Of a stretch of DNA of 64,000 bases, positions 10,206 to 24,300 are shown one piece after another. The position numbers and the translations under genes were made by a program. Location of the stretch: the NCBI RefSeq assembly GCF_958295425.1, contig NC_081144.1, positions 3,955,739-4,019,738 of the forward strand. The letters are read 5' to 3'. This DNA comes from Solea solea. Its lineage: Eukaryota > Chordata > Actinopteri > Pleuronectiformes > Soleidae. Position 1 is the stretch's first letter. Every line of letters starts with the position of its first letter. The notes beneath the pieces were generated by a model. That model made no database searches, was not told the DNA's origin, and saw only the letters and a program-made list of their open reading frames with translations.

Positions 10206-13200
10206 GTGTGCAGTCACAGTTGCATGTATCTTTTTTCCTCTTGTGATCATTAGGCACTGTGGAGGCCAAAGTGTCTTGGTATCGTTTCCTCTCTCCTTCT
10301 GTCTCTCCCATTCTCACTTCTGCATTCACACTACAACGTCCTATAAACACACATGTAAATAGAAGTGGGAAAACATTTCATTTGTCGCTTAAAAAATAGA
10401 CTCAAGAAAAAAAAAAGAACTACGTTTCTTTTGGTCAATTGGGTTGTATTTGTGATGCAGTCAAAACTCCAACTTTGCACATCTGGGGTATTCGGTGCCA
10501 GCATTGGAACAAAAACAGGGTCATTGGTGATGAGTTTGCGTAAAATGCTTGATCCTCCACATGAGGGTCACGGGGGGTGTTGGAGCCAATCCCAGCTGAC
10601 GTAGGGCAGAAGGCGGCATGTACTCCCTAAACAGATCACCAGGGCCAACATACAGAACAACCATTTACCCTCACACTCACACCTACGGTCAACTTCACGT
10701 CCAGTGACCCTGATCCCTACTCGAGCTCGAGTACCCGGAGAAAACCCATGCACACATGGAAAGAAACTGTCAGTATCAGTCATGTAAACTCCTAGAGCAG
10801 TTGCATGAGTGATTAATGTCATAATTATAATTTTGCTGCAATGGCAAATGAAGCAAGTCTTGTTGCCACTGAGTCTTTTCACCGCACAATTAGACACAAG
10901 AAGCCGCTCACAACTCTGGCCTTATATCCACACGGAATCAGAACTCTCACCCCATACCGATGTGGTGCACATGAGGGTTAGGTTCGAGAGCTCGGACTAC
11001 TATGACATCATCTTTTTCCCAGAGTTGCATACTACAGTCCTATACGCAAAAACGCAAAGGTGGCATATTGAGATTTTATTTCACCCTGGGACCCGTTTTC
11101 CAAAAATAGTGTTTTAGGGCTTCCAAAGCGCCGGCTCCATGTGGTACGCAGCCGTCAGTCATCTGAGGTCCCGTGTGCCACTTACTGCATTTGAAAAAGG
11201 CACCAGCTGTGTCAGTCAATCAGCTCACCTGAGACTGCTTTCATGAGCCCTGCTCTCCACACCTTACTAGAGCTGAGTGCCAACCACGTCCACCTTTAAA
11301 TCAGTTGGTATAATGTTCATGCACTATGTGAAAACACCAGATATACTGTCATTTTACATCTGACTCTTTAACACCTAAGCCTCAATTTTTTTTGCTTATT
11401 TTAACCATAAAAGGGCTAGAAACTGTGAGTAGTGCCATTTTTGCAAAAATAACTTTAAATATCTGGCAGTTATTTACAATTTACTGCATGTTAAAATAGT
11501 TTATTAACACAAACACAAACTCCAGATTTAGTTAAATTTGAAATAAAAGTATAAAACATTTGATTGCGTTTTTGTCTCAAAACAGGCCAAAAAATGGAAA
11601 CTATATACAGGTGTTTTTACAACTCTCTCCGCTCTGGTGACAAAGATGCTAATTTGACAGCTTCCTGCAATAGTGCGAGGGAATTTACCGTAATAACCAC
11701 ATGTTGGTGTTGACGTGCAACTTCTCAGCTTTCAGAAACCGCTTTACGATAGCACAAGAGTTAGCCAAAAGATGACACTGCTGACAGTAGCTTTAATAGG
11801 CCCTTTGTGCGGCCGCCATTTTAAGTAGTAACACGATTACTAGTAAAACCACCGATGTAAAAAAAATCAAATAAATAATGGCATAAGGGCTAATTATCGG
11901 AAATGCATCACAATAATGACTGATATTGAGTGATGTCATCGACCACATCGGAAAATGTGGTCGATGACTTCCACCACAGTGGAAAAGTGACCATTTGATT
12001 TGGATTCTCACAGGATTTGTGAACATATGAACCCACTAAATAAAAAAACAACAAAAAAAGGCAATTAACACCATCCGCATCGCCAGTGGTGTTGTGTTGT
12101 GGTGTGTGTTTTTTCATCCCTGCATCACCTGATTTGTGAAGTCGAGAATGTGCCAGCGACATAACGAGTGGAAGGATGAGGAAAATAACCACATGTCGCA
12201 GCTCAGTGACAAAATTATGGTTCTTATTCCGTATATTTTACTTTGGTGCTTCAATCTTTTGTCTGATCCAAACAATGAAGTTGTAAAACCGCTCACAAAA
12301 CGTTCATGGTTATGTACAGTGCTCTCCTATAGTATTGGAACAGTGAGGCCAATTCCTTTATTTTTGACTGAAAACATTTGGGATTGAAAAATGGGTGGGT
12401 TCAAACCAAAGGTGCTATCTTCTATGTTGTGTATCAGATCCAGACGTAAATACCTGGAAGTAAAAGCTGAAATGTTCATCTTTTGATGTCAAACCCAAAT
12501 GTTTTCAATCTATGGCAAAAATAAAGGAATTGGCCTCACTGTTCCAATACTATAGGAGGGAACTATATATGGCTATGACTATGACCTGCAAACGACACAG
12601 GTATTTGCATCACTGCAAAAATAAAGAAGAGAAAAATACCTACGGGCACTGACTGCACCATCATTTGACCCTGGAGTGAATGTCAACTGAACACATTCCC
12701 TCTGGTCAAACTGTGAAACTCTGACATCACAGTGTCACAGTCGTCTGAGAGACGGTGCGTAACATCTCCGTTTCAGAGAAAACATTACTCAGAGCTTAAA
12801 GCGTAAAATGGAAGCCACGGATGGGAAATCTGTGATTTCTTATGGCTAAAAAAAAAAAGTCATAAAAACTGACAAAAAGAGTCAGCCACAATGCAGCAGC
12901 ACACAAACGTGACTGCTGCCAACACACACACTCACTCAGTATGCGTGTGTGTGTGTGTATAAGTGACTCACCCCGTGTCAGTTACTCCTCGACTAAAGTG
13001 TCCTTTCCTTTTTTTACTTCACACCTCCCCAGTTTGCTATTTTTGGGCCATGTTAGCAGAACTAGTAGTATCCATGAGATCTATCTCTCTCACACACACA
13101 CAGATGGACACGCAAAACACACTATAAAAATTCAAAAGCCTTTGGGGGTGTTTTGGAAGAGCACGCGCTCAGGAGAGCGAGAGAGAGAGGAGACAAGCAT

Positions 13201-13334
13201 GTTTTATGGTGTGCTGGCACAATAGCTGATTCAACAGAGCAGACAGAAATATCCAGGGTTACTCGCAAAGTGAAAAATATCGTATTGCATAAGATGGTGA
13301 AAGGACCTGATCACGTAAATGCAACAGTACCTCG

Positions 13335-13368
<34 letters not shown>

Positions 13369-13479
13369 TACACTGTGATGTCCTAATAGTGTCCTGCAAG
13401 CAGGCGGGCAAGCAGAGGAGGGCCAGGGTAAAGAAACTGGAGCTGAGGCAGAGTGCTGACTCAGGGAACAAATCAGTGG

Positions 13480-13526
<47 letters not shown>

Positions 13527-13790
13527 GGGGAGACGTGAGGCTTCACAGAGGCCCCGTGACTTGCGTGTGGTGCAAAACCAAAACGTCTTGACCACCACTC
13601 GCTCGGAGCACTTTATCTTGTTTTACTCGTCAACGCTGAGGTTAAGCTGCTCTCTGTTGTGAAAACAGAACCAAAAGTTGTACACATGCAGGAATTCCAT
13701 TGAGAAAAAGGAGAAGTAAAACAGATAAATCAGTTTCGGTTGTTGTAATGGTGTTTTCTCAGTACGCTGTGACATGTATACATATATGTG

Positions 13791-13839
<49 letters not shown>

Positions 13840-16800
13840 TTTTCTTGTGCTGAACGTGCTGTAATCATGTGGGAAAGCTGCCGCGTCATTGTAGGAGTGG
13901 CTCTAACCCTCTAACGGTATTGTCTGTTACAACCAGCGGTCTAAAGTAATCAATTACATTTACTCGCGTAACTGCAATCGAGTAGGTTTTTTCGTGTACT
14001 TTGTAAATTTGTAATTTTACTTTTACACTTTTACAAACGTTGGAAATCACATCAGTTATTGAGTTCCAAATATGGTCGCCTGAATTTAAAAGAAAATAAC
14101 CTTGTTAAAAAAGTAAACTATACTTCTTTTACTTGTCTCTAAGTAAAATGTTATCAAAAATAGTGGCACTCTGATTACAACTGTCAGAAAACAACGACAC
14201 ACATTTAAAGTTATCAGAACCCAATAAGATTTATGCGCAAACTATTTGTAACAAAGTAGACATGGACCAATTCATTTGCTGGCTGGTTTTATCAGCTTGA
14301 CGAATCCAAAAAATGAATCAATGAATGTCTTTTTTAAGTTGACCCAGTTTGGATCATTTGTTGTTATTAAACTGCTGTATTTCCTTTTTTTTTTTGTTAC
14401 CAAATGGAGGGAATCCTATATCAGCCATGAGTTGCACTGAAGTCTAAAGATTGGCACACATATCGATCGACAAAAGTGATCCATCTCGCCATAATCCAAA
14501 CTCACGAGTGTCTTTGTACACGTTTCAGTGTGAGTGTGGAAGTGTAATACTTAGAATGTGCTCTAAACAGAAGAGGAGCGAGTCAGCAACATCCAGGTGG
14601 TTTTGTTTTACCCACAGATTTCACTTCCCCTTCTCTCTTTCTCTCTCTCCCCCTCTCTCTCTCTTTCTCTCTCTCTCTCTGCCGTACTCGTCCTCTTGTT
14701 GTCTCCCTATGTCTTTCCTGCTTCATTATTTGTCCTTTCTCTCCGGCTAAAAATACTCGCTGCCCTGTCACTATAACAGATCACCTCAGAGGGAATTTGT
14801 TGCAGACAGAGGACAATATCTGATAATGCAACGATACAAACACACACACAGACACACACAACATAATAACAGTGTCAATGAATTAATACTGTATAAAAGA
14901 GTGCAGTAACGACAAGAGGTCGCAGCAGTTGGCGAGCTGGAATAAGAGATACTCCATCTCTCTCACACACATGCGCGCACACGCAGACTAGGTTGCACCT
15001 GTGCTGCGTTGTTCAAAATCACAGGAATATATTGTGTGAGAAAACTACTTTGAGTGGAGTGATGCAAACAAAGCAAAGCACAGACGTGTGAGAAAATGTC
15101 CACGAGGGCCCCGCGTGAGAATGGGTTTTCATGCAGGGGGAGAGAGAGTGTGAAAACGAGTGGGGTTGACGGACCACTCTTGTGACTCGTAAAGAAAATT
15201 AAATAAACAACAACTTCTCACTCCTGCTTTCACACTTGATGTGCAACTCAGCCAAGTCTGTCAGAGCCGGCGTATAAGGAAGGTGTCACTGGTTAGTGCT
15301 GAGGAGAATTTTCTTTTTCTTCTTCCCATATATCCGCACTGTTCCCATGGAAACTGAGCTGTGACCTGCGGCGACCCCGCCGACAACTGGCGAGCGATAA
15401 AGGTGAAGTTGCCATTTAGCGCAGGTCAGCGGTGGAACATTACTGCATTCATCATTTCTTGCAGGTCACCATGGTGAAGTTGATTATGAGCATCGGTGAT
15501 GAAGATGGACAGTTTTTCTGTGCGGATGTGAAGATGGCGAAAGCCGGTGTAAAGCAAAAATATGTATAAATCTCTTCCGACTTTGCAACTGGCCAAATGT
15601 GAATGATTAACGAGGGTGGAGGTGTTTAAAAGTAAGGTTTCCAAACGTGTAAAATACAGCAACATTCTCTACTCTAATGCTGTGGGGACCAAAGTAGGTT
15701 CATCTGTGTTTGTACAGGATTTAAACCAAAACAAATCAGCATCAAACCTCCTGTTCAACAAACACGTGGAGAAGCGACATGTTCATATGTTCATTCATAT
15801 ATATACGATATACATAATATAAGCAGTACACAGACGAATACAACAACAGCAACAATAACTTTGAAAAATTAAGGACTAACATGGATTTGTCATATTAAAG
15901 ACAGTAGAGTACGAGAAGGTGCAGTTTTTCCACAAGAGAACGTGTAAATCTGTGATAACACGTTAATTTGAGGAGGAGTTACTCTAACTATGGCTCCGGT
16001 GCATCATCGAGCCATGCTTTTAGCCACGCCCTAAAGAAGTCCTGAACAGAAGACTGAAGAGAAAATGACTCCATAATTCGTTACTATGCAGGTTTTTTTT
16101 TTTTCACATGTTTTCAGCCACTATTTTCTAACACATATAATGTGTGAAGAGGAGACACAGTCACAATATGACACAGTTAACCAGAGGCTTTTAAAAGTGG
16201 GAGGGCCTTCCTCAGGCCCTCCCACTTTTAAAGAGACAAAACATTTTCAGGGGTAAATTAATGCACAATTTGGGTGAATGGATTGTTGCTTTGGAGACTT
16301 TTTCCAGCAGAATCGCCCTCTAGTGGCTATTCATTATATTTTCACTTCCTGATTGGAAACCGAGGAAACCAACTAACGCTGGCCATTGTTTATATATGGT
16401 ATAAGTTTGGCACTAGTTTAGAAACCTTGATTGGTTGGACAATGAGCACACGCAACACACATTTTTCTATATTACTCTGACAGTACTTGTAGCACAGTGA
16501 TAAATGTATCATGCGCTGTGTACTTCAATATCTACTGTGTTTTTCTTTCTTTTTGAGGACATTTTGACATATTTCCTGGAAACCTTAAAGGGTTTTTAAG
16601 GGTTAAGACTTGGTTTTAGGGTTAGGTTTAGGTTTAAGGACTTAGATAGGATGGTTAAAGTTTAGGTAAGGGGCCAAGAAATGCATTATGTCTATGAGTG
16701 TCCTCACTAACAACGATGTAAAATAATGTTTGAGAGAGAGAGAGAGAGAGAAAGTTTAATTTTTTTTTTTAATAATTTGTGAGTGCAAGGTCACTTTTTA

Positions 16801-17836
16801 ATTAAATGTATTAATTTAATGACCCTCTTTTAACAAATATAAATGCAAAATGCAGTGTTTTGAAGGCTGCACAGTTGAAGGTAAAGTCGAATGACAAAGA
16901 CCTCGGTCTTGCTCCATCAGACAGAACAATGGGATTGAAGTACGCGCGTGTTTGTGCTTGTGATGAAACAAAGAAATATCAAAGACGTTAGAAGAGAAAC
17001 TAAACTGAGCAGGTTTTTACCACAAGTGCCAAAGTGAGTGTAAAAGAACACTGTAGTAAGAAAAGTACTCCGTATCTGATTGTCTGATGTCTTAGATTGT
17101 CTTTCCAGGCTCTATATTGGATCAAATAAGAAACTTTATTGCATAGACATGAAGAAATTGGGTAGACATGAGTGAGTGGGTATAGCAGGGTGAAGAAGCA
17201 CTATTATGCAGGGCAGAGGGGACTTTAAAACCGTATGCTGGAATCTGACACGCATATGCGACAATTTGATTTTCTTAATTTTAATATGAATGTTTTAATT
17301 TTCCATTTAAATGGCCTGCCTTTTTCTTTTTCCTTGTCTCGCTGCATCTCTCTCACTGTGTCTGTCTGTGTGTTTGTACAAAGGCTTGCACCACAGCCAT
17401 GCTACCTGTACTTCGACAGGCTGTGCTGTCTCATTATCAGAGTGACATTTGTGCAGTCCTGCAGAGCCATCTGGATGCGTCCCACACACATGTGAGAGAA
17501 ACCAGCCTGGGTTTGGATCTGACTCACTTCAAACAGCCTCTCAACCCACACACACTAGCATACACACACACACACACACATTAGCATATATACGCACACA
17601 CTAACGCACAAACAAAAAAATACAGACGGCACAAATTGAGCAGTTTCCACAAGTGAATATCTGACATTTAACAAGCAGTGAGGTGACAGAGTGACTGAGT
17701 AAAAAATTCCAACAGATGCTTCACAGTTAGAGTTTCTAATCACAACAATGGAGGGTCATTGAAAGCAGCTGCATGTAAAGCTGTTGACTGCTGAAGAGCG
17801 AGCACAGGGCCCACAGTGCTCAGTGGGATGTGCATG

Positions 17837-17874
<38 letters not shown>

Positions 17875-18305
17875 ACAGCCCCACAGTGAATGCAAATGTC
17901 TGTGTAAGTGCCACAGGTTGGAGTTGTGAAACTGTGTCTAAGACTCACTGACAAGGAGACCATGAACATCGGCTTCATGTACCCAAATGCTCAATCGTCC
18001 AGGAAAGCACCGAAAAAATTCAATATGTGATCGAAGTTATTGCTGTAGTTTCAACAAGACAACAATGTCGACGAATGTGAAATAATGTGATATCGAGGAA
18101 ACAAAAACAAAAAACACAATGGATGCATTTTTTTTATGTTAAAGCTTAGTGTGTGTGTGTGTGTGTTTTTTTTTAATTCCTAGAATGACTTTTCTCAAAA
18201 TAGTGATTTTGTGGTTTGGTGTATAGGTGCCGTAAGCTACAAGGACTAAAAAAAGGAACAAACATAAAGAAGTCTGATATATGAGTCAATCTGTAAGACT
18301 TTCTA

Positions 18306-18342
<37 letters not shown>

Positions 18343-21300
18343 TCATTCGAAAATATATGCATGAGGACTAATTTTATATCCTCTTTCCTGAGCTCGCTGC
18401 AACCAACTGAGGGGACATTATGACTGTCGCGCAACTTTTGTGAAAATACCAAATGTAGTTTCGCTATGACTGTGCCAGTGCACATGTGCACCCATATGTG
18501 AGAACCTCAAAGTTAGCATACTGACTTATGAGTTAATACATGCTAAAAAAGGGTGCTTTGCGAATAGTGCATACACACTTCTATGTTCTCTGTCTCTCCC
18601 CCACTCTCTCTACGCAGAATCCTGGCTCTCCCGAGTCCATCACCTGAGCAGCTGTGTGCATGCGGGTTGCAGTTTGCCACATGTGCTGATCATTGACATG
18701 CTACAGCTCTGCTGCATGCAACGCAGGCCTCTCTCTATCCCCTTCATCTCACTCTCTTTTTCCCCCTCCTACCTTCTCTCATGTATAATTGATTGCTCCC
18801 ACTGTACCAACTTCATTTGCTGGCTGTGAATAATGAATGAGACACGGAGTGGAGGCGCTTTTTTCCTCTCTGCTGGTTTGATACCCGATTAGCCATTGTA
18901 CAGTGTATATACAGTACATGCTATCCGTGACCCGGGCCTCGGGTTCCCAACATGTGCCACCAAGTGACGGAACGCTGCCAAGAAGGCTGCTCTGCCTGAG
19001 AGAGAAGGCATGACGGCATGAAAACAAATTTAAATTCAATTAATACCATTCAATAGGTTTATATACAACAAAGACAATGCAACATTGATGACCAAGCAAC
19101 AGGCATCTGCTTTACTGCATTGCTTGAAATCCTCTTCACATCCCGATTGTAACCAATTCAGCTCAGTCAGCTGTGTAACGGACAGGACCTGTAAAAACAC
19201 CATCCAATCATGTACAATGGCCTGAAATAATGAATTGGATCGTGATGCATCAATCAACCTGCCATCTTCCCCCCCGCATTGCCATTGTGGCTCTGTTTCT
19301 ACTGGACAGGTGGGTTAACAGGTGGGTATACTTTTAGCATAGTATTTGTTGTTTTTCTTTATCACGTTGTCAATTGAACAAGTATGCAACCGTCACAGAA
19401 AAGAACCAAAAATGACATGACATTCATTTTGTGTCTGTTTTGGTTTGAGGTTTTGGTCTGTTGTGAATCAGACATTCCAATCACTACCAAACCTAAAAAA
19501 AGCCTCACTGCACTTTTATAAATCATCTCAATCAGAGGAGACTGAAAACAAGTGTCTGCAGTGGAGAGGCATCATTAGAATATAGACAGCAAAGGGGAAG
19601 TTGAAGACAGATCACAGCTTCTCCTAGACAGATACACAAAACAGGGAGCTTTAGTAATTTATATATATATGTATATAACGTCTTTACAGTCTTTTTTTGT
19701 TTTGAACTGCAGTCGCCATTCTAAACGTCCGTGTTGTAGCTATACAGTAAGTCATCTTCAATACACCGTGAGTCAGAAACAGCTGTGCTGTTGCATGCAT
19801 ATGAACCCTGTGACTTATGGCAAACGTACAGTGTCGCGCGGTGTAAGCGCCTCCACGCACAGATGCGCACATGGGTGCACATAATTCATACTGTAGTCAC
19901 ACAGTTTCAAAAATACACTCACGTGACACGGACTGTCACACCGAGCTGCTCTGTCCGTGCCATGTGACGCACACTCCACTTACCTCCTTGACACTATTAA
20001 GTGGACCTTGAAGCTGTGTCTAACATGCACCAACACTCACTCATTCACTCATTCACTCACTCACTCACTCAACCACACTCACTAATAGCATGTTTCAGTT
20101 CCACAGTTGCAGAAGTGCAAGCAAAGCATTATTCTTTCTTCTTTTTTTAAATTAAGGGGTTAAAGATGACATCATGGTTTGTTGAGGGGGGGGTTACATC
20201 ATTCCACAGCCTCACGTGTCCTGGAAGAGCCGATATGAGTGGCATGCACACACACACCCCCGACTCCCCCACATCCTCCTTCATCTTCATTCCTGACTAA
20301 ACCACACACCTGCTCACACAAACACATCCTCATTCATGAAAACAAAACCAAAAAAAAACCCAAAATGCAAATGTAACGGTGACGCTCATGTGCACGGATA
20401 AAATAATAAACACATTGTTGGAGAAAGTTGTCTTGGACAGAAGGGGCTCAGCGGGGGCAGCAGAGACCAGAACTTTCTGCAACCTGATGGAATGAGCGTG
20501 TGTTTGTGTTGGATGAGGCAGGGTGACGGCAAGGATGCTAATGAGGGTAATGAGGGTGTGAAAGAAGGATGAAAACAGCAGTGTGAGAGATGGTGGAGGT
20601 TGGGGGATGAGGATAATATTTATGATGTTTGCATCTTCAGCTACAAGCACCAATAAGCTTCTCCATACATGTACATCTATTCTGTTCTGTACACATCGAC
20701 ACACAAAAGGACTCGAGAGTGTTTTCCTCCACCCCGCAGAGTTAAGCGGCTGTCAGAGTCTGAATATGTCTCGATACACAAGAGGTGAGTGAGACAGACA
20801 GACAGACAGACAGACAGACACACACACAGAGGAAGGGCAATGAGAGAAAAGACTATAAGAACACAAGGGAGCGTGAGAATGAGAGATGTACTGTAGGGAG
20901 CTGCATGGGAGGGAGGTATATAGAGAGAGAAGCAAGAGAGAGACGGAGGCAGAGTAGATGAGTGTGTGTGAGACAGATAAATAGAGACAGAGCGAGAAAA
21001 CAAGAGGAGGGGGAGAGTGTAAACAGCAGGTTCACTGGGTTCAGTGTGCAGCAGAGGAGCTGAAAGATGGGCATCAGAACTCAAAGCCCAGGGGGCTGGA
21101 TAGTGGTGCGTGAGTCACATACCCATGCATACATTCACACACACATACACACATACAGTATACCAACTGTGTGTGTGTCTGTGTGTGTGTGTGTGTGTTC
21201 CACAGTGAGAAACGTCTTAATGCTATTTCATTTCTGAACATGAACCATTACACACGCAAACCCCGGGGAGACAATCTGAGACGTAAATAATGAAGCAATT

Positions 21301-24300
21301 TAAAACGGGTGACAGCACTGACAACAAACCTTTAAAAAAAAAAATGTATTAAACAGCCTGGTGGCATTCACAGATTCACAGAGGGATAGTTCCGGCTTTT
21401 ATAAGTGTGGTTTTATGAGGTAGTAATACAATATAAACAAAGATTTTTGCAAGCGTGCCATAAACCTGCCTGTCATAAGAGATATGTTAGCCTCTTAATG
21501 AAAGTCCTATCTTACAACATCTATGGCTGCTTAAGTCTTTAATATCTTAAAAACATATATATTGCTGTCTTTTCCTCATCATTCCACTGTTTTATCCTGC
21601 ATTTGTCAGCTGTTCACTCTGTAAAGCAAAAGTCTGAAGAAAAAGGTCAGCTCGATTTATCTTAACAAATGTCAAGCGAAGCAGCATTTTCATGTCTAAT
21701 ACTGCAACACTGTAGACACGAGTCAGCATAGATTTTATTTGGTGGCTAAACTTTAACTGACCTGAATTAACTATTACATTTTTTATTTATTATGATACGA
21801 TAGGTTTTTGTTGTGTCGACTCACAAAACATAATCAGTCACTACATTATCTGCAGGTCACGCAGGCCGCGTTACTGTGTGGTTTTGCATTTGTATCTGCC
21901 GATGACTAATATCCACCAGAAAACGCTAAGTTCAGTGCTGTTTATCAGTGGCAACGCTCAGCATGACGAGTCAAACCGATACTGTCACAGTCGCCCTGTC
22001 CAAGTAGCCAGTTTTCTCTACATGAGTCACGAGCTCTCGTTGAGACGCCGAAAAAACACTGCACACACTTGCAAAAACTGACATCACAAACCATCATGTT
22101 AACCCACATCTGATCCTTCCGTGCACACGCTTTCACAGCTCGTGTGTAAACACACAGCACAATCAGAGAGCTGTGACTATTTCCGATTTCAGACCTCATT
22201 CAGCGAAACTGGGGCTCACACAAAATAACATGTCCAGAGAAGCAGGAAAGAGCAAAAAACGCACCTGGGACATGACATACTGCACCGTGCTCTCCGTCAG
22301 AACGTTTCAGGGATATAACAGGTACATACTGTAACTGTCACATCCACAAAGACAGAAAAAGAGTGCACTGGTTGTATTCATCGGATTTTTGCTGATTTTA
22401 AAGAAGCTGCCACTCACTATGTCACATTCTCTACAATGTCTGGCAAGCTCCGTTTCACATAGAAGGTTGTGCATCTCACAGCTGAAGAACAACTTTCTAC
22501 TCGCACAATGGCTAATTAACACCTCGACGGAGCCATGTGCTTCTCCGTCGGCGAGAACAAAGGCTCGGCAACTGTTGCCTCTCTGTCCTGCCACATGTAG
22601 CAAACTGCGTCTCTCAATACTGTCTAACAAGGAGGCACATGCTGGAAAACTGGCAGGCAGGTGTGCTCGTGGCACTTGGATGTCTGTTGCTATGGTGACC
22701 CCAAGAATATCCCCACACAGCACAATGTGATATTTTTAATAAAGTATGAGAGCTTTGACTTCACTGTCTGGCGAGGCGGAGAAGATGTGAAGTGATGATG
22801 TCAACTTTTCTTTTTTTTTTTTCTTCTGTTGCCAAGGCAGAGCTTCAAGTCTTTCACCTGAGAAACCCCATCATCGCATGTCAACAGGCTCACTGAAGAC
22901 TCAAATGAATGCATCTGGGATAATCATATATGTAGTGTGTGTGTAGGTGTGAATGCACGTATGCGCGCGAGTGTGTGTGTGTGTGTGTGCGCGCGCACAA
23001 ATGTGTATATTTACCACAGTATGACTCACAAGCCACATCAGAGTCTGTGCTGCACAAAAATTGAGACAACACAGTTTCAAAGAGGAAGCCAGCACTGACA
23101 GAGCTCAAAGAGCAACAGGCACAACCCCCACACACACACACACACAAGTGCGTGCACACGCACATGTGGTCAGTGAAAATCCCCTTTTATTCACTCGTGA
23201 ATGAATGAAACCTGGGAGAATCTGAGACAATTTCAAACCCTCGCGCTTCATTCAACAACAAACGTGATAAGTCTCCTGAAGTTTCCTCCAAAACTTAGGC
23301 CCTCCACTTTTTGACAGGTCACAGGAGGAAAATCACAGGTGTCACAGGTGTCACTTGTCAGACGAATGACGACTGAGTGACATTTAGCTTCCTCCCTTTC
23401 GCGGGGAGCATGTGGGTTCACCATGTTTAATGTCAGCACTAACACCTGTGCTATTTCTGCTAAGACATGTCAAAATGGCTTCTGTGCAATCGGACCTTTC
23501 ATGTTTTTTTTTTTGTTTTTTTTTTGCCTTAAGTGTCAGTGTCATGTCTTTTGGAGGAGTCGTCGTGCTGAAGTGCACACAGCAGGTATTTTTCAGTGTG
23601 CCCAACAATGTAATACACAATCTTCCCCAGCAGATGTCAATATTCACTCACTGGAGAAGTTAATATGAGGTGGCGAATAGATGAAGTGATGTGGGGGGAA
23701 AAGCTCCCACACGCCAGTGTTGGACTGTGATAGGACGCAGCTGACTCGTATGACTTCCTTTTTTTTTTTTCAACACAGGTCTAACATGTGATTCGGATCA
23801 GATGTGAGAACTGTGAGGCGCTGAAAGTCTCCCTCCGTTTAAACGTGACATGGAGCAGATCGGGCCCTGAATTGCACCTTGTTTTATCTCCTGACAGAGT
23901 CTGCAGGGAGGTTTTCTGTGACATTAGTGGCTGGACCGGAGCAGCCACTTCCAGCTGACGTGTGATGCAATTGGCTGTTAGAAACCTCTTATTAGGGGGA
24001 GGGGGAGTGAAGACCAAAGACTCTATGATCCTAAGTGCCTATTAAACCCCCCCCCCCCCCCCCCCCAGTGTGACAGTTACAGCATGTGTGCGTGTACGCG
24101 TGCACATGCTTAATTACCGTTTAGTTATGTATGCTGCTGTTTAGCCTTGCATTTGGAAACCTCTTCAGCCACAAAGTAATCTGATTTGATTTACTGATGC
24201 CAAAGTCTTTTCTACAAAGTATATATACGAGAAATTAATAATAAAAGCTCTAGTGCATAACTTATAAATATAAACAAATGACTCCTACATTCAAACCTCT

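Noticed and set aside
16190..16232. miRNA precursor
   Set aside because: The stem is perfect but only 19 bp with a 5-nt loop and no pairing beyond it; real precursors have longer, imperfect stems.
16598..16650. Interstitial telomere repeat (TTAGGG-like)
   Set aside because: Only a few irregular GGGTTAGG/GGTTTAGG units; more likely a decayed dispersed repeat.
24047..24066. Poly-C run as a functional element
   Set aside because: Homopolymer with no supporting context; length is probably noisy.
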